A stretch of 54,006 nt of DNA from an uncultured Clostridia bacterium (GTDB lineage: Bacteria > Bacillota > Clostridia > Christensenellales > Borkfalkiaceae). Under the pieces are notes generated by a model, which had not been told where the DNA came from, searched no databases, and was given only the letters and a program-made list of their open reading frames with translations. Where the stretch lies: NCBI GenBank assembly GCA_930989535.1, contig CAKNLK010000016.1:1-54006 (forward strand), read 5' to 3'. Made by a program: the position numbers and the translations under genes. Positions 8,554 through 17,840 of this stretch are shown here, piece after piece (the first letter of the stretch is position 1; each line of letters begins with the position of its first letter).

Positions 8554-8723
8554 CTATTGTATATTATCCACTTGATTTCCGTTGAGACTTGCTTGCATAA
8601 GAAAAAACTTTCGGTATCTATGTAAAAAACGTAAGCTTTTCCAAAATTTTCAGTATTGACAAAATTTACTATATGTTGTATATTTTAAAGCGGTCAGATA
8701 CAATGTGTAGATAAGATTGTAGG

Positions 8724-9599
8724 TCAAAAAAACTTTACTTTATTTATATTCGAGCGATAAGTGCTGGGTGTTTGGTTGGTAATTTTTTTGAAGGTGATAT
8801 AGAAATTTTTGCAATCGTGATAGCCGACTTTGGAAGCGATTTCTTCAATCGGCATGTTGGTTTCTTTCAGAAGACGTATTGCTTCATTGATTCGCAGTTC
8901 ATTGATAAATTGTGTCAGCGTTTTGCCGAAGCATTCCTTGAAGATTGTGGAAAAATATGCGGGATTATAAAAGGAACGCTGCGCCAATTCTTTTAGCGAA
9001 ATTTTTTGGTTGTAATTTTGCTCCAAATAAGCCAATATTTCCGGCGCAATTTTTTCGGTGCTCTCCTGATATACGTGCTCGTCCGTCTTCTGCAATTCGC
9101 GGAAGATTTTGGCCAATAAGATTTCAATATAGTTGCGCACGATATCTAAATAACCGCGCTGTTTTTCGTTGAATTCTTTTTCGGCGGCATCGAGGATATT
9201 TTCGATTTCGAAAAATCTTTTTTTACTGAATTGCACCAGCGGCTGCAGCTGTTCGAGGTCGGAGAATTTACGGAATGCCGTCAGATAGAGAATATCCGAA
9301 AAATTAAAGCAGTCAATCAATGTTTCGCCGAAAAATTGGGGCTTAATCAGGCAGTTGGTAATCCCCATGCATCCGTTTTCCGGGCGGAAAGAGTGCCTGT
9401 CCTCCATATTAAGGATTAACAGGTCTCCGTGTTTGACAAAAAACGTGTTTTCGTTCACAGTTTGCCACCCGCAGCCTTTGTATACATAGGCGATTTCTAA
9501 GAATTCGTGCACGTGTATAGGCTCCGGCTCCGTATGCAGATGCTTATAGATTCGGATGTTTTCGTTTTCGTTAATTGTTCCAACCGGGATACTTCTCAT
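8724..9599 (-). CDS. AraC-family transcriptional regulator
   Basis: Local regulator of the glycan locus. The 291-residue protein has an N-terminal cupin-like sensor domain (HEFLEIAYVYKGCGWQTV, then DLLILNMEDRHSF) and a C-terminal pair of HTH motifs. The first is ISLKELAQRSFYNPAYFS with IFKECFGKTLTQF, and the second is IEEIASKVGYHDCKNFY with FKKITNQTPSTYR, which is the AraC signature. Longer reading frames upstream run through the promoter and do not resemble the family, so I place the start at the ATG at 9599. That ATG coincides with the predicted transcription start, so the mRNA may be leaderless. Divergent from the ADP-ribosylglycohydrolase operon and convergent with the rhamnosidase gene. 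Confidence 0.88.
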   Translation of the reverse strand: MRSIPVGTINENENIRIYKHLHTEPEPIHVHEFLEIAYVYKGCGWQTVNENTFFVKHGDLLILNMEDRHSFRPENGCMGITNCLIKPQFFGETLIDCFNFSDILYLTAFRKFSDLEQLQPLVQFSKKRFFEIENILDAAEKEFNEKQRGYLDIVRNYIEILLAKIFRELQKTDEHVYQESTEKIAPEILAYLEQNYNQKISLKELAQRSFYNPAYFSTIFKECFGKTLTQFINELRINEAIRLLKETNMPIEEIASKVGYHDCKNFYITFKKITNQTPSTYRSNINKVKFF

Positions 9600-9605
9600 G
9601 CACAT

Positions 9606-9634
9606 AGTATAACACAAACCGTTTGATTTTGCAA
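9606..9634 (-). promoter_or_regulatory. araC promoter, apparently leaderless
   Basis: On the minus strand TTGCAA (9629-9634), a 17-bp spacer and TATACT (9606-9611). Only six bases separate the -10 from the ATG at 9599, so transcription should begin at or within a base or two of the start codon. No Shine-Dalgarno is present. Confidence 0.7.
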
Positions 9635-9657
9635 GATGAACGGGGAAAATAGATTCT

Positions 9658-9669
9658 AAAAATTTACCA
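9658..9669 (+). promoter_or_regulatory. second AAAAATTTACCA box in the divergent regulatory region
   Basis: Identical 12-mer to 5809-5820. It lies between the araC promoter and the -35 of the downstream operon (9701). A partly similar segment (CTTCCAAAAATCT) follows at 9684-9696, paralleling the second segment at 5832-5843. Confidence 0.4.
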
Positions 9670-9700
9670 AAGCCGAATAATACCTTCCAAAAATCTGCTA

Positions 9701-9729
9701 TTGAAAAAGGCAAACTCTTGGTGTTAAAA
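9701..9729 (+). promoter_or_regulatory. promoter of the six-gene glycan operon
   Basis: TTGAAA (9701-9706), 17-bp spacer, TTAAAA (9724-9729). The -10 is poor, which fits dependence on an activator. The leader of about 80 nt ends in GGAGAGG before the ATG at 9816. Confidence 0.5.
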
Positions 9730-9815
9730 TTATCTATGCAAGGATAAAATTGCTTAATCTATTTTTTAACACAGCATACAAAATATTATTTTTGTATCGA
9801 AATGGAGAGGATGGA

Positions 9816-11708
9816 ATGAAAATCGACTATCGTACGTATCTCGACAAGGTTCACGGCGGATGGATAGGAAAGTGTGCGGGCGGTTTAATCGGCGCCAAGC
9901 AGGAAAACAACAAGTCTTTGATGCATTATACCTTTGACAATGTTTTCCCCGATGTGATTCCCCCGAACGATGATTTTGACCTTCAGATTTTGTATCTGAC
10001 AGAGCTGATTGAAAAGTTGGGCTTCAATTTCGGCGCGCAGGAAATCGGCAAAGCGTTTGCCGAGTGGAATCAATGCTGGGCGAACGAATACCGGGTGGCG
10101 ATTAAAAACATAAACGTCGGCGTTTATCCTCCCGCATCGGGCGAATTTTCCAACGACTTTTTCAAAAACTCGATGGGTTGCCCGATTCGCAGTGAGCTGT
10201 GGGCTTTCATCGCGCCCGGCAATCCGGAATTTGCAGAAAAATTGGTGCGGCTGGACGGTTCCGTCGACCATACGACGGAGAGTATCTATGCGGAAATTTT
10301 TCTCGCAACGGTCGAAAGCATGGCATTCTTTGAAAACGACCTCAACCGCCTGTTCGATATCGGCCTTTCGAAAATTCCGGAAAACTGCCGCATCGCGGAA
10401 TGCGTCCGCTTCGTTCGCGCGCAGGTGCAAGAAACGGATGATTATCGCATTATCCGTCAGCGCTTAATCCGTCGGTTTGGTTCGTCCGACGCTTCGTATT
10501 CCGTCGTGAATATAGGCATTATCGTGCTTGCTTTGCTGCACGGTAAAGATTTCAACGAGGTTATGCTTACGGCGGTCAACTGCGGATATGATACCGATTG
10601 TACTTCTGCTACGGCCGGGGCAATTATCGGAATTTTGCGCGGCAAGAGCAATTTGCCGAAGGAATGGCTGGAGAAGGTCGGAGACGTATTCGTTATCGGC
10701 ACAGTGAACGTACAGCGCAAGGAAAGCACCTTGACTGCATTGACGAAGGATACCTTTGCCGCCTGCTATGCCGCTGCGCGTGACGGATTGATTGATTTGG
10801 AATTTGAAAATGTTCCGAAGGTTTTCCGGTGCTCGATTCCCGCTTACCGGCCCGCAGTCGAAGTTACGGTGGAGTACGAAGGGGAGCCTTCGGTCAGCGC
10901 AAACCGTCCTGCTTCCGTCATCGTGACGCTTTGCAACCAAACCGATTCCGCCGTAAAAGGAAGGCTGAAGCTCGAGCCGCCCGCACAGTTATCGCTGGAC
11001 AGCTCCGATTTGGCAGTGGAGCTTGCACCGCACGGCACGGCTAAAGTGCACTTTACTGCAGCCGTGCGGGATGGAGTTGAACGTTTGCCCGTCAAAAATG
11101 TTATCATGGCGCGCTTGCAGGCGGGCGAACTCGGAAAGGAGTTTGAAATCGGTCTGTACGGGGCTTCCAAGTATAAATTAATCGGACCGTTTTTCGACAA
11201 TTACGACACGGAAAAATACGACCACGATATTTACGGCGAATGTATGCAGCGCGATTTGAACGGGAATTTGGATATATTCCCCATGTTCAACGGTTTTGTA
11301 AGCATGCGCACCGAATATTTGGATATTAACAAGACGGATGAATATGAGGGCACGTATTTTTACAGCGGCTGTGACATTCTTCCCGTCGAAAAAAATGTAA
11401 CATATCAGGGCCCGTGCTGCGTTTATCTCGTGCGCGACATATACAGTGCCGAAGAGCAGACGGTGCATATGTTTTGCGGGAATTCCGCGCCTTATCGCGC
11501 GTGGCTGAACGGAGAATTGGTGTCTTTCAATGACGAATATTTGCATTGGATGCCGTTGAACAATGTCGCGGAAGTGCGTTTGCGGAAGGGGAAAAACCGT
11601 TTGATATTCAAATTGATTCGCAAAAACGGCGTATTTTGTTTTTCCACTTCTTTTTCGAAACTGATATATGGGCACGGCGTTTTAGTCGAACTCGATAACG
11701 AAGTTTAA
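9816..11708 (+). CDS. ADP-ribosylglycohydrolase-family protein with beta-sandwich C-terminus
   Basis: The 630-residue protein has residues 1-320 of the ADP-ribosyl-(dinitrogen reductase) hydrolase fold: KVHGGWIGKCAGGLIGA at the start, NDDFDLQ for the first metal site and GYDTDCTSATAGAIIG for the second. Family members of this long type often sit in carbohydrate operons and may remove ADP-ribose or a sugar-linked group, but the substrate is unknown. The C-terminal 300 residues look like Ig- or jelly-roll-type beta domains. There is no signal peptide. The ATG at 9816 follows GGAGAGG and is preferred to in-frame starts further up. It is first in an operon running to 20996 with gaps of 27 bases or less, except for the hairpin before the first permease. 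Confidence 0.8.
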   Translation: MKIDYRTYLDKVHGGWIGKCAGGLIGAKQENNKSLMHYTFDNVFPDVIPPNDDFDLQILYLTELIEKLGFNFGAQEIGKAFAEWNQCWANEYRVAIKNINVGVYPPASGEFSNDFFKNSMGCPIRSELWAFIAPGNPEFAEKLVRLDGSVDHTTESIYAEIFLATVESMAFFENDLNRLFDIGLSKIPENCRIAECVRFVRAQVQETDDYRIIRQRLIRRFGSSDASYSVVNIGIIVLALLHGKDFNEVMLTAVNCGYDTDCTSATAGAIIGILRGKSNLPKEWLEKVGDVFVIGTVNVQRKESTLTALTKDTFAACYAAARDGLIDLEFENVPKVFRCSIPAYRPAVEVTVEYEGEPSVSANRPASVIVTLCNQTDSAVKGRLKLEPPAQLSLDSSDLAVELAPHGTAKVHFTAAVRDGVERLPVKNVIMARLQAGELGKEFEIGLYGASKYKLIGPFFDNYDTEKYDHDIYGECMQRDLNGNLDIFPMFNGFVSMRTEYLDINKTDEYEGTYFYSGCDILPVEKNVTYQGPCCVYLVRDIYSAEEQTVHMFCGNSAPYRAWLNGELVSFNDEYLHWMPLNNVAEVRLRKGKNRLIFKLIRKNGVFCFSTSFSKLIYGHGVLVELDNEV

Positions 11709-11735
11709 TTCAAAAATCTTTTAAAGGAGGAAGAG

Positions 11736-14597
11736 ATGAAAAGTAAATTTTTCAAATTTCTTTGCACCGCATTGCTCTGTGCTGCAATTATATGCAGCCA
11801 AATTCCGTTTGTTTTTGCGGAAGAAAGTTCCGCCGACACGGGGAATTGGGATACATATTCGGACACATGGGCTTTGACGGATGCTCTTGGCAGGACCGCT
11901 GCTGACGCCAGCACCGCTGGCGGGGTACGTGGGAACAAAAAGGTAGGCATGTTCTATTTTGTGTGGCACAACGAATTGATGGAGATAGCCTCTTCCGTCG
12001 ATTCGGAAGCGCCCAGGAACATTACGCAGATTATTGAGAACAACGAGGATTGGCTGACTAATGCGGGACTATGGGGCCCGGAAAGCACGATGCACTATTG
12101 GGGCGAGCCGCTGTACGGGTATTATAATCTGCTGTATGATGATTATGTCGTCCGTGCGCATGCCACGCAGCTGTACGACGCAGGTATCGATTATATCGTT
12201 TTTGATATGACCAACTTCTACGGCTCCGGCTACTACAATGAATCGGCGGACAACTGGACGACCATCAAAAATATCTGCGATGTGTATCTGCAGATGATGA
12301 AGGAAGGGAACAACGTACCGCAGATTACGATGCTGACCACATGGAATCCCGTCAGCAACGGCCAGGCGATTACGTATATCTACGAAAAGATTTATTCGAA
12401 CCCCGAATACAGCGATTTGTGGTTCCGTCTCGACGGTAAGCCGCTTATTCTCGGCAACCCCGATTATATTTCCGACCCGGAAATTCGCGACTTCTTCTCC
12501 TATCGTACCGTCAACTCCGCATACACGAACTCGACAGACTCTTGGCAGTGGCTTGCGACATATCCGCAGGGCATCGGCGCGTCGGAGAGCAGTGTGAAGG
12601 AAATAATGGCGGTCGGCGTGGCGCAGAACTGGACGGACGATTTGGCCTTCATGTCGACGGTAGACGATTACGGCCGGTTCATCGCGCGCGGCAGAAGCTG
12701 GACAAGCACGAACCACAAGATGCTTTCCGACCCGATTAGCGAGGAGTATAAATCGGAATACGGCTTCAATTTCCAGGAGCAGTTCAACCGTGCGCTGAAC
12801 CTTGACCCCGATATGTTGCTCGTTACCGGTTGGAACGAGTGGATTGCGGCGCGTTTCCTGCAGAATTTGGGCTGGGCCGGCACGGGCAATGATTTGCCCA
12901 ACATGGCGAACTTTGCCGACGGATTTACCACCGAATTTTCGCGCGATATCGAGATGACGCGCGAAGGCAATCTGGGAGACAACTTCTATAACCAGCTCGC
13001 TGAAAATATCCGCCTGTTCAAGGGCGTCCGCAGTACGCCGAGCTACCGGCAGGAAGCCTCGATTAGCGTCGACGGTGATTTCGGCGATTGGGACAATGTG
13101 ACGGCGTACTTCCGCGATACCCTGAACGACCAGGCGAACCGCGACGCGCAGGGTATGGGAAGCAACCATTACGTCAACAAGACGGGGCGCAACGATTTCA
13201 AACAGATTAAAGTTGCGCGCGACGATGAAAACTTATACTTCTACGTGGAGACTACAAACACTATCTCCGACCCCGTTTCCAATTTCTGGATGACATCCTT
13301 CTTTAACACGGGCAGCGATAAGAATTGGGAAGGCTACGATTACGCACTGTCGCGCAGCGGAACGACGGCGACGGAAATGGTGCTGGAGCGCAGCACCGGC
13401 GGCTATAATTGGGAAAGGGTAAAGACAATTCCGTATAAAGTGAGCGGAAACAAGTTGGAGTTTGCGATTGCTTTCTCTGACCTCGGATTGGACGCGAGCA
13501 ACCCTGAGTTCCAGTTTAAGTTCTTCGATATGCTGGAAACGAGCGATTCTTCGCAGCTGACCGTACCCTTCGTCGAAGGGGATTTGCTGGAGTTCTATCT
13601 GTCGGGCGACGCGGCTCCCAATGCGCGCTTCAACTATCAATATAAGGAATATTCCGTATCGGATACGACTCCCGGCTATGTAAACATGTACGATGAAACC
13701 GCGACGCGCGACGCCGTAACCATCGGAGACGGCGAAACGGCGGCGGTACGATTCACGGCGGAACATGATTTTGTCGGCGTTGATTTGATGCCGTATGCAG
13801 TATTCAGTACGCCTTCAAGCTTCCATTTGGCACTCTATCAGTACGATTCGACAAAGAACTATGCCGACAATATCGCGGCAGGGCCGATTTACGAGCGCAC
13901 AGCGGAGAATGTATACGACCGCACGGCGCTGTATTTGGGGGCGAAGCGTTTCCCGGCCGGGGATTATCTGTTCGTGATTTCTGACGTACAGTGCGATAAC
14001 CCGGAAAATATCTTGGGCTTATATTATCATGAAGTGCCGGAAGGCGAAACGAGCGATACGACGACTTATCTGAACGGTCTGCGTATCAGCGGCACGGAAT
14101 TGGAACTGCGCATTTATTATTCCGCTGTTGCCAAAGCGGGAGGCACGGCTACAATCGGCACGACGGAAACGGTTATCGACTTGGGTGAAACAAAGACGAT
14201 TGCCGGTGTGGCTCTTACGCCGCAGTTGGAGAACGGCATGCCCGTCGGCTATCCGACTGCTTTCGAGATTTTAGTCAGCAACGACGGGACGAATTATACG
14301 GCTGTCGCAAAGCAGGCTTACGATAAAGTCGGAGCCGCGCTTGTGGAGCAGTATTATGAATTTAACTATCTTACCAACGCGCGCTACGTCAAAATCCAGT
14401 ATTTGGGCGATGCAACGGCGAATTTGGCCGCAGCGGACGCGCTCGTCTATGCTGACGCCGACTCTTCGAGCGATACAACGGGCGGCGGCTGCAGCAGTAT
14501 GATGCTTGGCGGCGTCTGGGCAGCTATCGGAGGCGCAGTATTGATTGTGGCCGCGGTGGTTATCTTGATACAAAAAGGAGACAAAAAGAATGTTTAA
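11736..14597 (+). CDS. secreted GH99/GH71-like glycosidase with DOMON-like and F5/8-type domains and C-terminal membrane tail
   Basis: A 953-residue extracellular protein behind a very strong AGGAGGAAGAG ribosome site. The signal peptide covers residues 1-28 (VFA/EES). Residues about 65-430 resemble the GH99/71-like fold of endo-mannosidase relatives: KVGMFYFVWHNE, GIDYIVFDMTN and the late GWNEW (365-369). Next come a CBM9/DOMON-like domain opening ISVDGDFGDWDNV (about 440-625), a beta-domain, and a discoidin-like domain (about 790-910). The tail is a Ser/Asp/Thr linker, GGGCSS with Cys919, a hydrophobic helix and KKNV. The tail resembles that of the 1051-residue protein in the same operon. 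It probably opens glycans at the cell surface for the ABC transporter. The exact GH family is uncertain. Confidence 0.72.
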   Translation: MKSKFFKFLCTALLCAAIICSQIPFVFAEESSADTGNWDTYSDTWALTDALGRTAADASTAGGVRGNKKVGMFYFVWHNELMEIASSVDSEAPRNITQIIENNEDWLTNAGLWGPESTMHYWGEPLYGYYNLLYDDYVVRAHATQLYDAGIDYIVFDMTNFYGSGYYNESADNWTTIKNICDVYLQMMKEGNNVPQITMLTTWNPVSNGQAITYIYEKIYSNPEYSDLWFRLDGKPLILGNPDYISDPEIRDFFSYRTVNSAYTNSTDSWQWLATYPQGIGASESSVKEIMAVGVAQNWTDDLAFMSTVDDYGRFIARGRSWTSTNHKMLSDPISEEYKSEYGFNFQEQFNRALNLDPDMLLVTGWNEWIAARFLQNLGWAGTGNDLPNMANFADGFTTEFSRDIEMTREGNLGDNFYNQLAENIRLFKGVRSTPSYRQEASISVDGDFGDWDNVTAYFRDTLNDQANRDAQGMGSNHYVNKTGRNDFKQIKVARDDENLYFYVETTNTISDPVSNFWMTSFFNTGSDKNWEGYDYALSRSGTTATEMVLERSTGGYNWERVKTIPYKVSGNKLEFAIAFSDLGLDASNPEFQFKFFDMLETSDSSQLTVPFVEGDLLEFYLSGDAAPNARFNYQYKEYSVSDTTPGYVNMYDETATRDAVTIGDGETAAVRFTAEHDFVGVDLMPYAVFSTPSSFHLALYQYDSTKNYADNIAAGPIYERTAENVYDRTALYLGAKRFPAGDYLFVISDVQCDNPENILGLYYHEVPEGETSDTTTYLNGLRISGTELELRIYYSAVAKAGGTATIGTTETVIDLGETKTIAGVALTPQLENGMPVGYPTAFEILVSNDGTNYTAVAKQAYDKVGAALVEQYYEFNYLTNARYVKIQYLGDATANLAAADALVYADADSSSDTTGGGCSSMMLGGVWAAIGGAVLIVAAVVILIQKGDKKNV

Positions 14598-15963
14598 ACG
14601 CGTAGCTATGGTTTTTCTTGCGATTGTAATGGCGCTTTCAATCGGTATTGGCGGCGTCGCGTGCAATCGCGGCGGACTTGTCGACGAATCGCTCGACGAG
14701 GAAGGCAACATCAATATGAATAAGCCGCTCGTCATCCGTTTCGCCGCGCCGGAAGGGCAGTTCGGTGATGAAATTGAAATGTTTGCGAAGGGCTTCAAAG
14801 AGCTGTATCCGAACGTTACGATCAAATATGAACCGATTGCCGGCAGCTGGACGGAAAAATTGGCCGGCCAGTTTGCGGCGGGGAACGCACCCGACGTGTT
14901 CTGGACGGATGAAGTGCAGTCGTATGCGTCCAACGGTCTGTTGGAGGACCTCAACCCGTATTTTGAAAAGTACGGCGTAAATAAATCTGATTATTACGAA
15001 TCCATGTTCGCTTTGGGCGAATATGAGGGCGGTTTATACTTGATGCCCCGCGAATACAACAAGGTCGTCGTATACATCAACACGCAGATTTTCGACACGG
15101 TATTCGGAAGCATGTCGCGCGACGAGCTTCCCTTCACCCCGCGCGAGGGCACGAACTACCCCGCCAACGGCTGGACGTGGGAAGAATTTGTTGAGACGGC
15201 ACAGATGATTGCGCAGAAGCAGGACGGCAATTTTGTCCGCCGCGGCGCGGAAATCAGTTTCAGCTGGGGTTCCAGCGGCCCGATTATATTCACCTCGCTC
15301 GGCGGTACCATCCGCAGCGAGTCGAACGGCCAGGAGGGAATCGATTTCAACAATTCGACCAACCAGGCAATTTTGCAGGAAATCGTAGATTTGGTCGAGT
15401 CCGGCGCCTTCAACAACGAAATTCTGCCCGACGTAGGCGACTTTTTCAGCGGCCGTATCGGCATGATGTTTAACTCCCGCCCGGCGACGAGCACCATGGA
15501 AGAGGCAGACGCCCTTTCCGGCAAATGGGATGTTGTTTCCTTCCCGACGCTGCCGGACGGTGCCATTCCGACCGGCGCATCCGGGTATGTGCTCAATGCG
15601 CAGAGCAAGGTAAAAGAACTTGCGGCAACGCTCCTGTTCTATATCATCAGCGAAGAAGGGCAAGAACTCTTTATGGAAACGGGCAACTGCATTCCGATTA
15701 TGCGCAGTCTTGCGGAGGATGAAAACGCCATGTGGCGCCAGTATCCCGAGCGCGAAATCAACCAGGACGCCTTCTTATATGGCGATGATGAGGACTCCGT
15801 GCTCCCGTATAAATATGAATTTGATAATCTGAATGCAGTCAAGAACTTTGAATCTGTCTGGAAAGGATATGTGACTCCCGCGCTATTGAACGGAGATATG
15901 GGGATAGCGGAGGCTATGGAGTATTCGCAGAGCCAACTGGAAACAATTTTCAGTAACACCTAA
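14590..15963 (+). CDS. sugar ABC transporter solute-binding lipoprotein
   Basis: Extracellular receptor of a CUT1-type oligosaccharide importer. The 457-residue protein has a lipoprotein signal ending in the lipobox GVAC (Cys25). A family 1 solute-binding fold follows: APEGQFGDEIEMFAKGFKELYPNV at the first lobe, AAGNAPDVFWTDE, and WTWEEFVETA. Its start overlaps the end of the preceding gene by eight bases, with AGGAG in that gene's last codons, so the two are coupled. A stem-loop follows the gene, a common way to raise binding-protein mRNA above permease mRNA. Residues that would identify the sugar cannot be assigned. Confidence 0.92.
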   Translation: MFKRVAMVFLAIVMALSIGIGGVACNRGGLVDESLDEEGNINMNKPLVIRFAAPEGQFGDEIEMFAKGFKELYPNVTIKYEPIAGSWTEKLAGQFAAGNAPDVFWTDEVQSYASNGLLEDLNPYFEKYGVNKSDYYESMFALGEYEGGLYLMPREYNKVVVYINTQIFDTVFGSMSRDELPFTPREGTNYPANGWTWEEFVETAQMIAQKQDGNFVRRGAEISFSWGSSGPIIFTSLGGTIRSESNGQEGIDFNNSTNQAILQEIVDLVESGAFNNEILPDVGDFFSGRIGMMFNSRPATSTMEEADALSGKWDVVSFPTLPDGAIPTGASGYVLNAQSKVKELAATLLFYIISEEGQELFMETGNCIPIMRSLAEDENAMWRQYPEREINQDAFLYGDDEDSVLPYKYEFDNLNAVKNFESVWKGYVTPALLNGDMGIAEAMEYSQSQLETIFSNT

Positions 15964-15969
15964 TATGGC

Positions 15970-15999
15970 GGCAGGGAAAGCCGTATGGCTTTCCCTGCC
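15970..15999 (+). promoter_or_regulatory. intercistronic stem-loop between binding protein and permease
   Basis: GGCAGGGAAAGCC pairs perfectly (13 bp) with GGCTTTCCCTGCC around GTAT. There is no U-tract, so it is more likely an RNA-stabilising or processing hairpin than a terminator. It contains an ATG (15985) in frame with the permease, whose true start lies after the hairpin. Confidence 0.7.
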
Positions 16000-16014
16000 A
16001 AAAGGGATTTGCTT

Positions 16015-16935
16015 ATGAAATTAACAAGATCATCCAAGGACAATATTGCGGGCTGGCTATTTATTGCGCCCTGCGTTTTGGGGCTCGCCTTTTTTACTGC
16101 ATTTCCGATTATATTGTCATTCATCTACAGTTTAACGGATTATCAGATTCTGCAATTCAACGCACCCCTGGTTTGGAACAATTTCGCCAATTACATCAAT
16201 ATTTTTCATGACGAAAAATTCTTGGATTCCTTCCGGCTGACGTTTTTGTTTGCATTTGTTTCCGTATTCATTTCGCTGGTGCTTTCCTTTGTTTTGGCGC
16301 TGTTGCTGAATACAAAATTAAAGGGAATCAAAGCCTTCCGCGTACTGATTTATACCCCCTGCATCATTCCGGCGGTGGCCAGTGCGGCGATTTGGAAGGA
16401 TTTGTTCAATGCAACGAATGCCGGCCTGATTAACCGTATGTTCGCAGTGTTCGGCCTGGGCCCGTTCACCTGGTTCAGCAGCGTAGATACCGCTTTGGGA
16501 ACGATGGTGTTGCTTTCGCTGTGGGGGCTGGGCGGCAACATGCTCATGTGGATTGCAGGCTTCAATTCCGTTTCGCCGGTCTATTACGAGGCGGCGGAAT
16601 TGGACGGGGCGAACGCTTTGACGAAGATGTTCCGCATCACCATTCCGTTGGTATCGCCCGTCATCTTTTACAATTTAATTGTCGGCATTATCGGCGCATT
16701 CCAAAGTTTTGGCTCCGCTTATCTCCTTACGGACGGAGGCCCTTTAGATTCAACGAATTTTTTGGCGCTGCATATTTACAGGATTGGCATCACCAAGGGC
16801 AATATGGGATACGCCTCTTCCATGGCGTGGATTATGTTCCTTGTCATCATGGCTCTGACGGCGCTCGCCTTTCTGTCCAGCGGCTGGGTATATTACGGGG
16901 ATGAAGATAAGAAAAGGAGGAAAATCAAAACATGA
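16015..16935 (+). CDS. CUT1 sugar ABC transporter permease, MalF type
   Basis: A 306-residue inner-membrane subunit with six predicted helices, the first being LFIAPCVLGLAFFTAFPIIL. The EAA loop that docks with the ATPase reads EAAELDGANALTKMFRITIP. The start at 16015 is chosen because AAAAGGGA precedes it by about eight bases, whereas the ATG at 15985 is buried in the hairpin. It ends in an ATGA overlap with the second permease. No ATPase gene is present in the locus. CUT1 systems of Gram-positive bacteria commonly share a genome-wide MsmK-type ATPase. Confidence 0.93.
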   Translation: MKLTRSSKDNIAGWLFIAPCVLGLAFFTAFPIILSFIYSLTDYQILQFNAPLVWNNFANYINIFHDEKFLDSFRLTFLFAFVSVFISLVLSFVLALLLNTKLKGIKAFRVLIYTPCIIPAVASAAIWKDLFNATNAGLINRMFAVFGLGPFTWFSSVDTALGTMVLLSLWGLGGNMLMWIAGFNSVSPVYYEAAELDGANALTKMFRITIPLVSPVIFYNLIVGIIGAFQSFGSAYLLTDGGPLDSTNFLALHIYRIGITKGNMGYASSMAWIMFLVIMALTALAFLSSGWVYYGDEDKKRRKIKT

Positions 16936-17822
16936 CCTCCAAAGCGACCAAATACATCTGCCATACGGTACTGTATATTATTTTAACGATTATCGCCGTA
17001 ATCTTCGTATTCCCGATTCTGTACATGTTTTTGCAGGGATTGATGACCTTTGAAGAGGTCTCTTATATACCGAAGCCGGTTATTCCGCAGCATTGGCAAT
17101 TTCAGAATTTTATCGAATGTTTCACCCTTGCAGGCAATTACGTCGATGATTTCGGCAATGTCGGCGCGCCGTATATGCTCATCTACCTCGGCAACTCGAT
17201 CCTCGTTCTCGTGTTAAACGTCTTGGGGACGCTCCTGTCTTCTATGCTGGTAGCGTATGGGTTCAGCAAGATAAACTTCAAAGGAAAGGGCCCCATGTTT
17301 GCCATCTTGCTCGGCACAATGATGATTCCGAGTTCCATCACGATGATCCCGATGTTCCGCGTATACACAATATTCGGCATGTACGATACGCTGCTCCCGC
17401 TGTGGCTGCCCGTTTGGTTCGGCGGCGGCGCGATGAACGTGTTTTTGCTTCGCCAATTTATGCGCGGATTCCCCACGGATATTTTGGAGAGCGCCGAAAT
17501 CGACGGGGCAGGGCATCTGCGGAAACTTTTTATTTTCGTGCTGCCGAGCTGTATTCCGATTATTGCGTATATCGCGATGAATACGACGATGGGCGTATGG
17601 AACGACTTCTTTACGCCGCTGCTGTACATCAACACGCAATCGAACTGGACGCTTGCTTTGGGCGTTGCCAACATCGTTAAGACCAACGATTCCGGTCTCG
17701 TCACAAAGACGCATCTGCTCATGGCCGCCTGCTCGGTTATGACGCTGCTGCCGCTCATTATTTTCATAAGCGGCCAAAAAGTATTTATTGAAAATATTAC
17801 TTTAACGGGTGTTAAAGAATAA
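16932..17822 (+). CDS. CUT1 sugar ABC transporter permease, MalG type
   Basis: Second membrane subunit of the importer, 296 residues and six predicted helices. The first helix is IILTIIAVIFVFPILYMFL. The EAA loop is ESAEIDGAGHLRKLFIFVLP, followed by WNDFFTPLLYI, as in MalG relatives. AAGGAGG lies in the 3' end of the first permease gene, and the ATGA overlap couples translation and assembly of the heterodimer. Confidence 0.93.
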   Translation: MTSKATKYICHTVLYIILTIIAVIFVFPILYMFLQGLMTFEEVSYIPKPVIPQHWQFQNFIECFTLAGNYVDDFGNVGAPYMLIYLGNSILVLVLNVLGTLLSSMLVAYGFSKINFKGKGPMFAILLGTMMIPSSITMIPMFRVYTIFGMYDTLLPLWLPVWFGGGAMNVFLLRQFMRGFPTDILESAEIDGAGHLRKLFIFVLPSCIPIIAYIAMNTTMGVWNDFFTPLLYINTQSNWTLALGVANIVKTNDSGLVTKTHLLMAACSVMTLLPLIIFISGQKVFIENITLTGVKE

Positions 17823-17840
17823 AATTAAGAGGAGAGGGAA

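Noticed and set aside
9750..9815. Longer N-terminus for the ADP-ribosylglycohydrolase-family gene
   Set aside because: It starts at a TTG close to the promoter, and the family N-terminus begins at MKIDYRTYLDKV after GGAGAGG.
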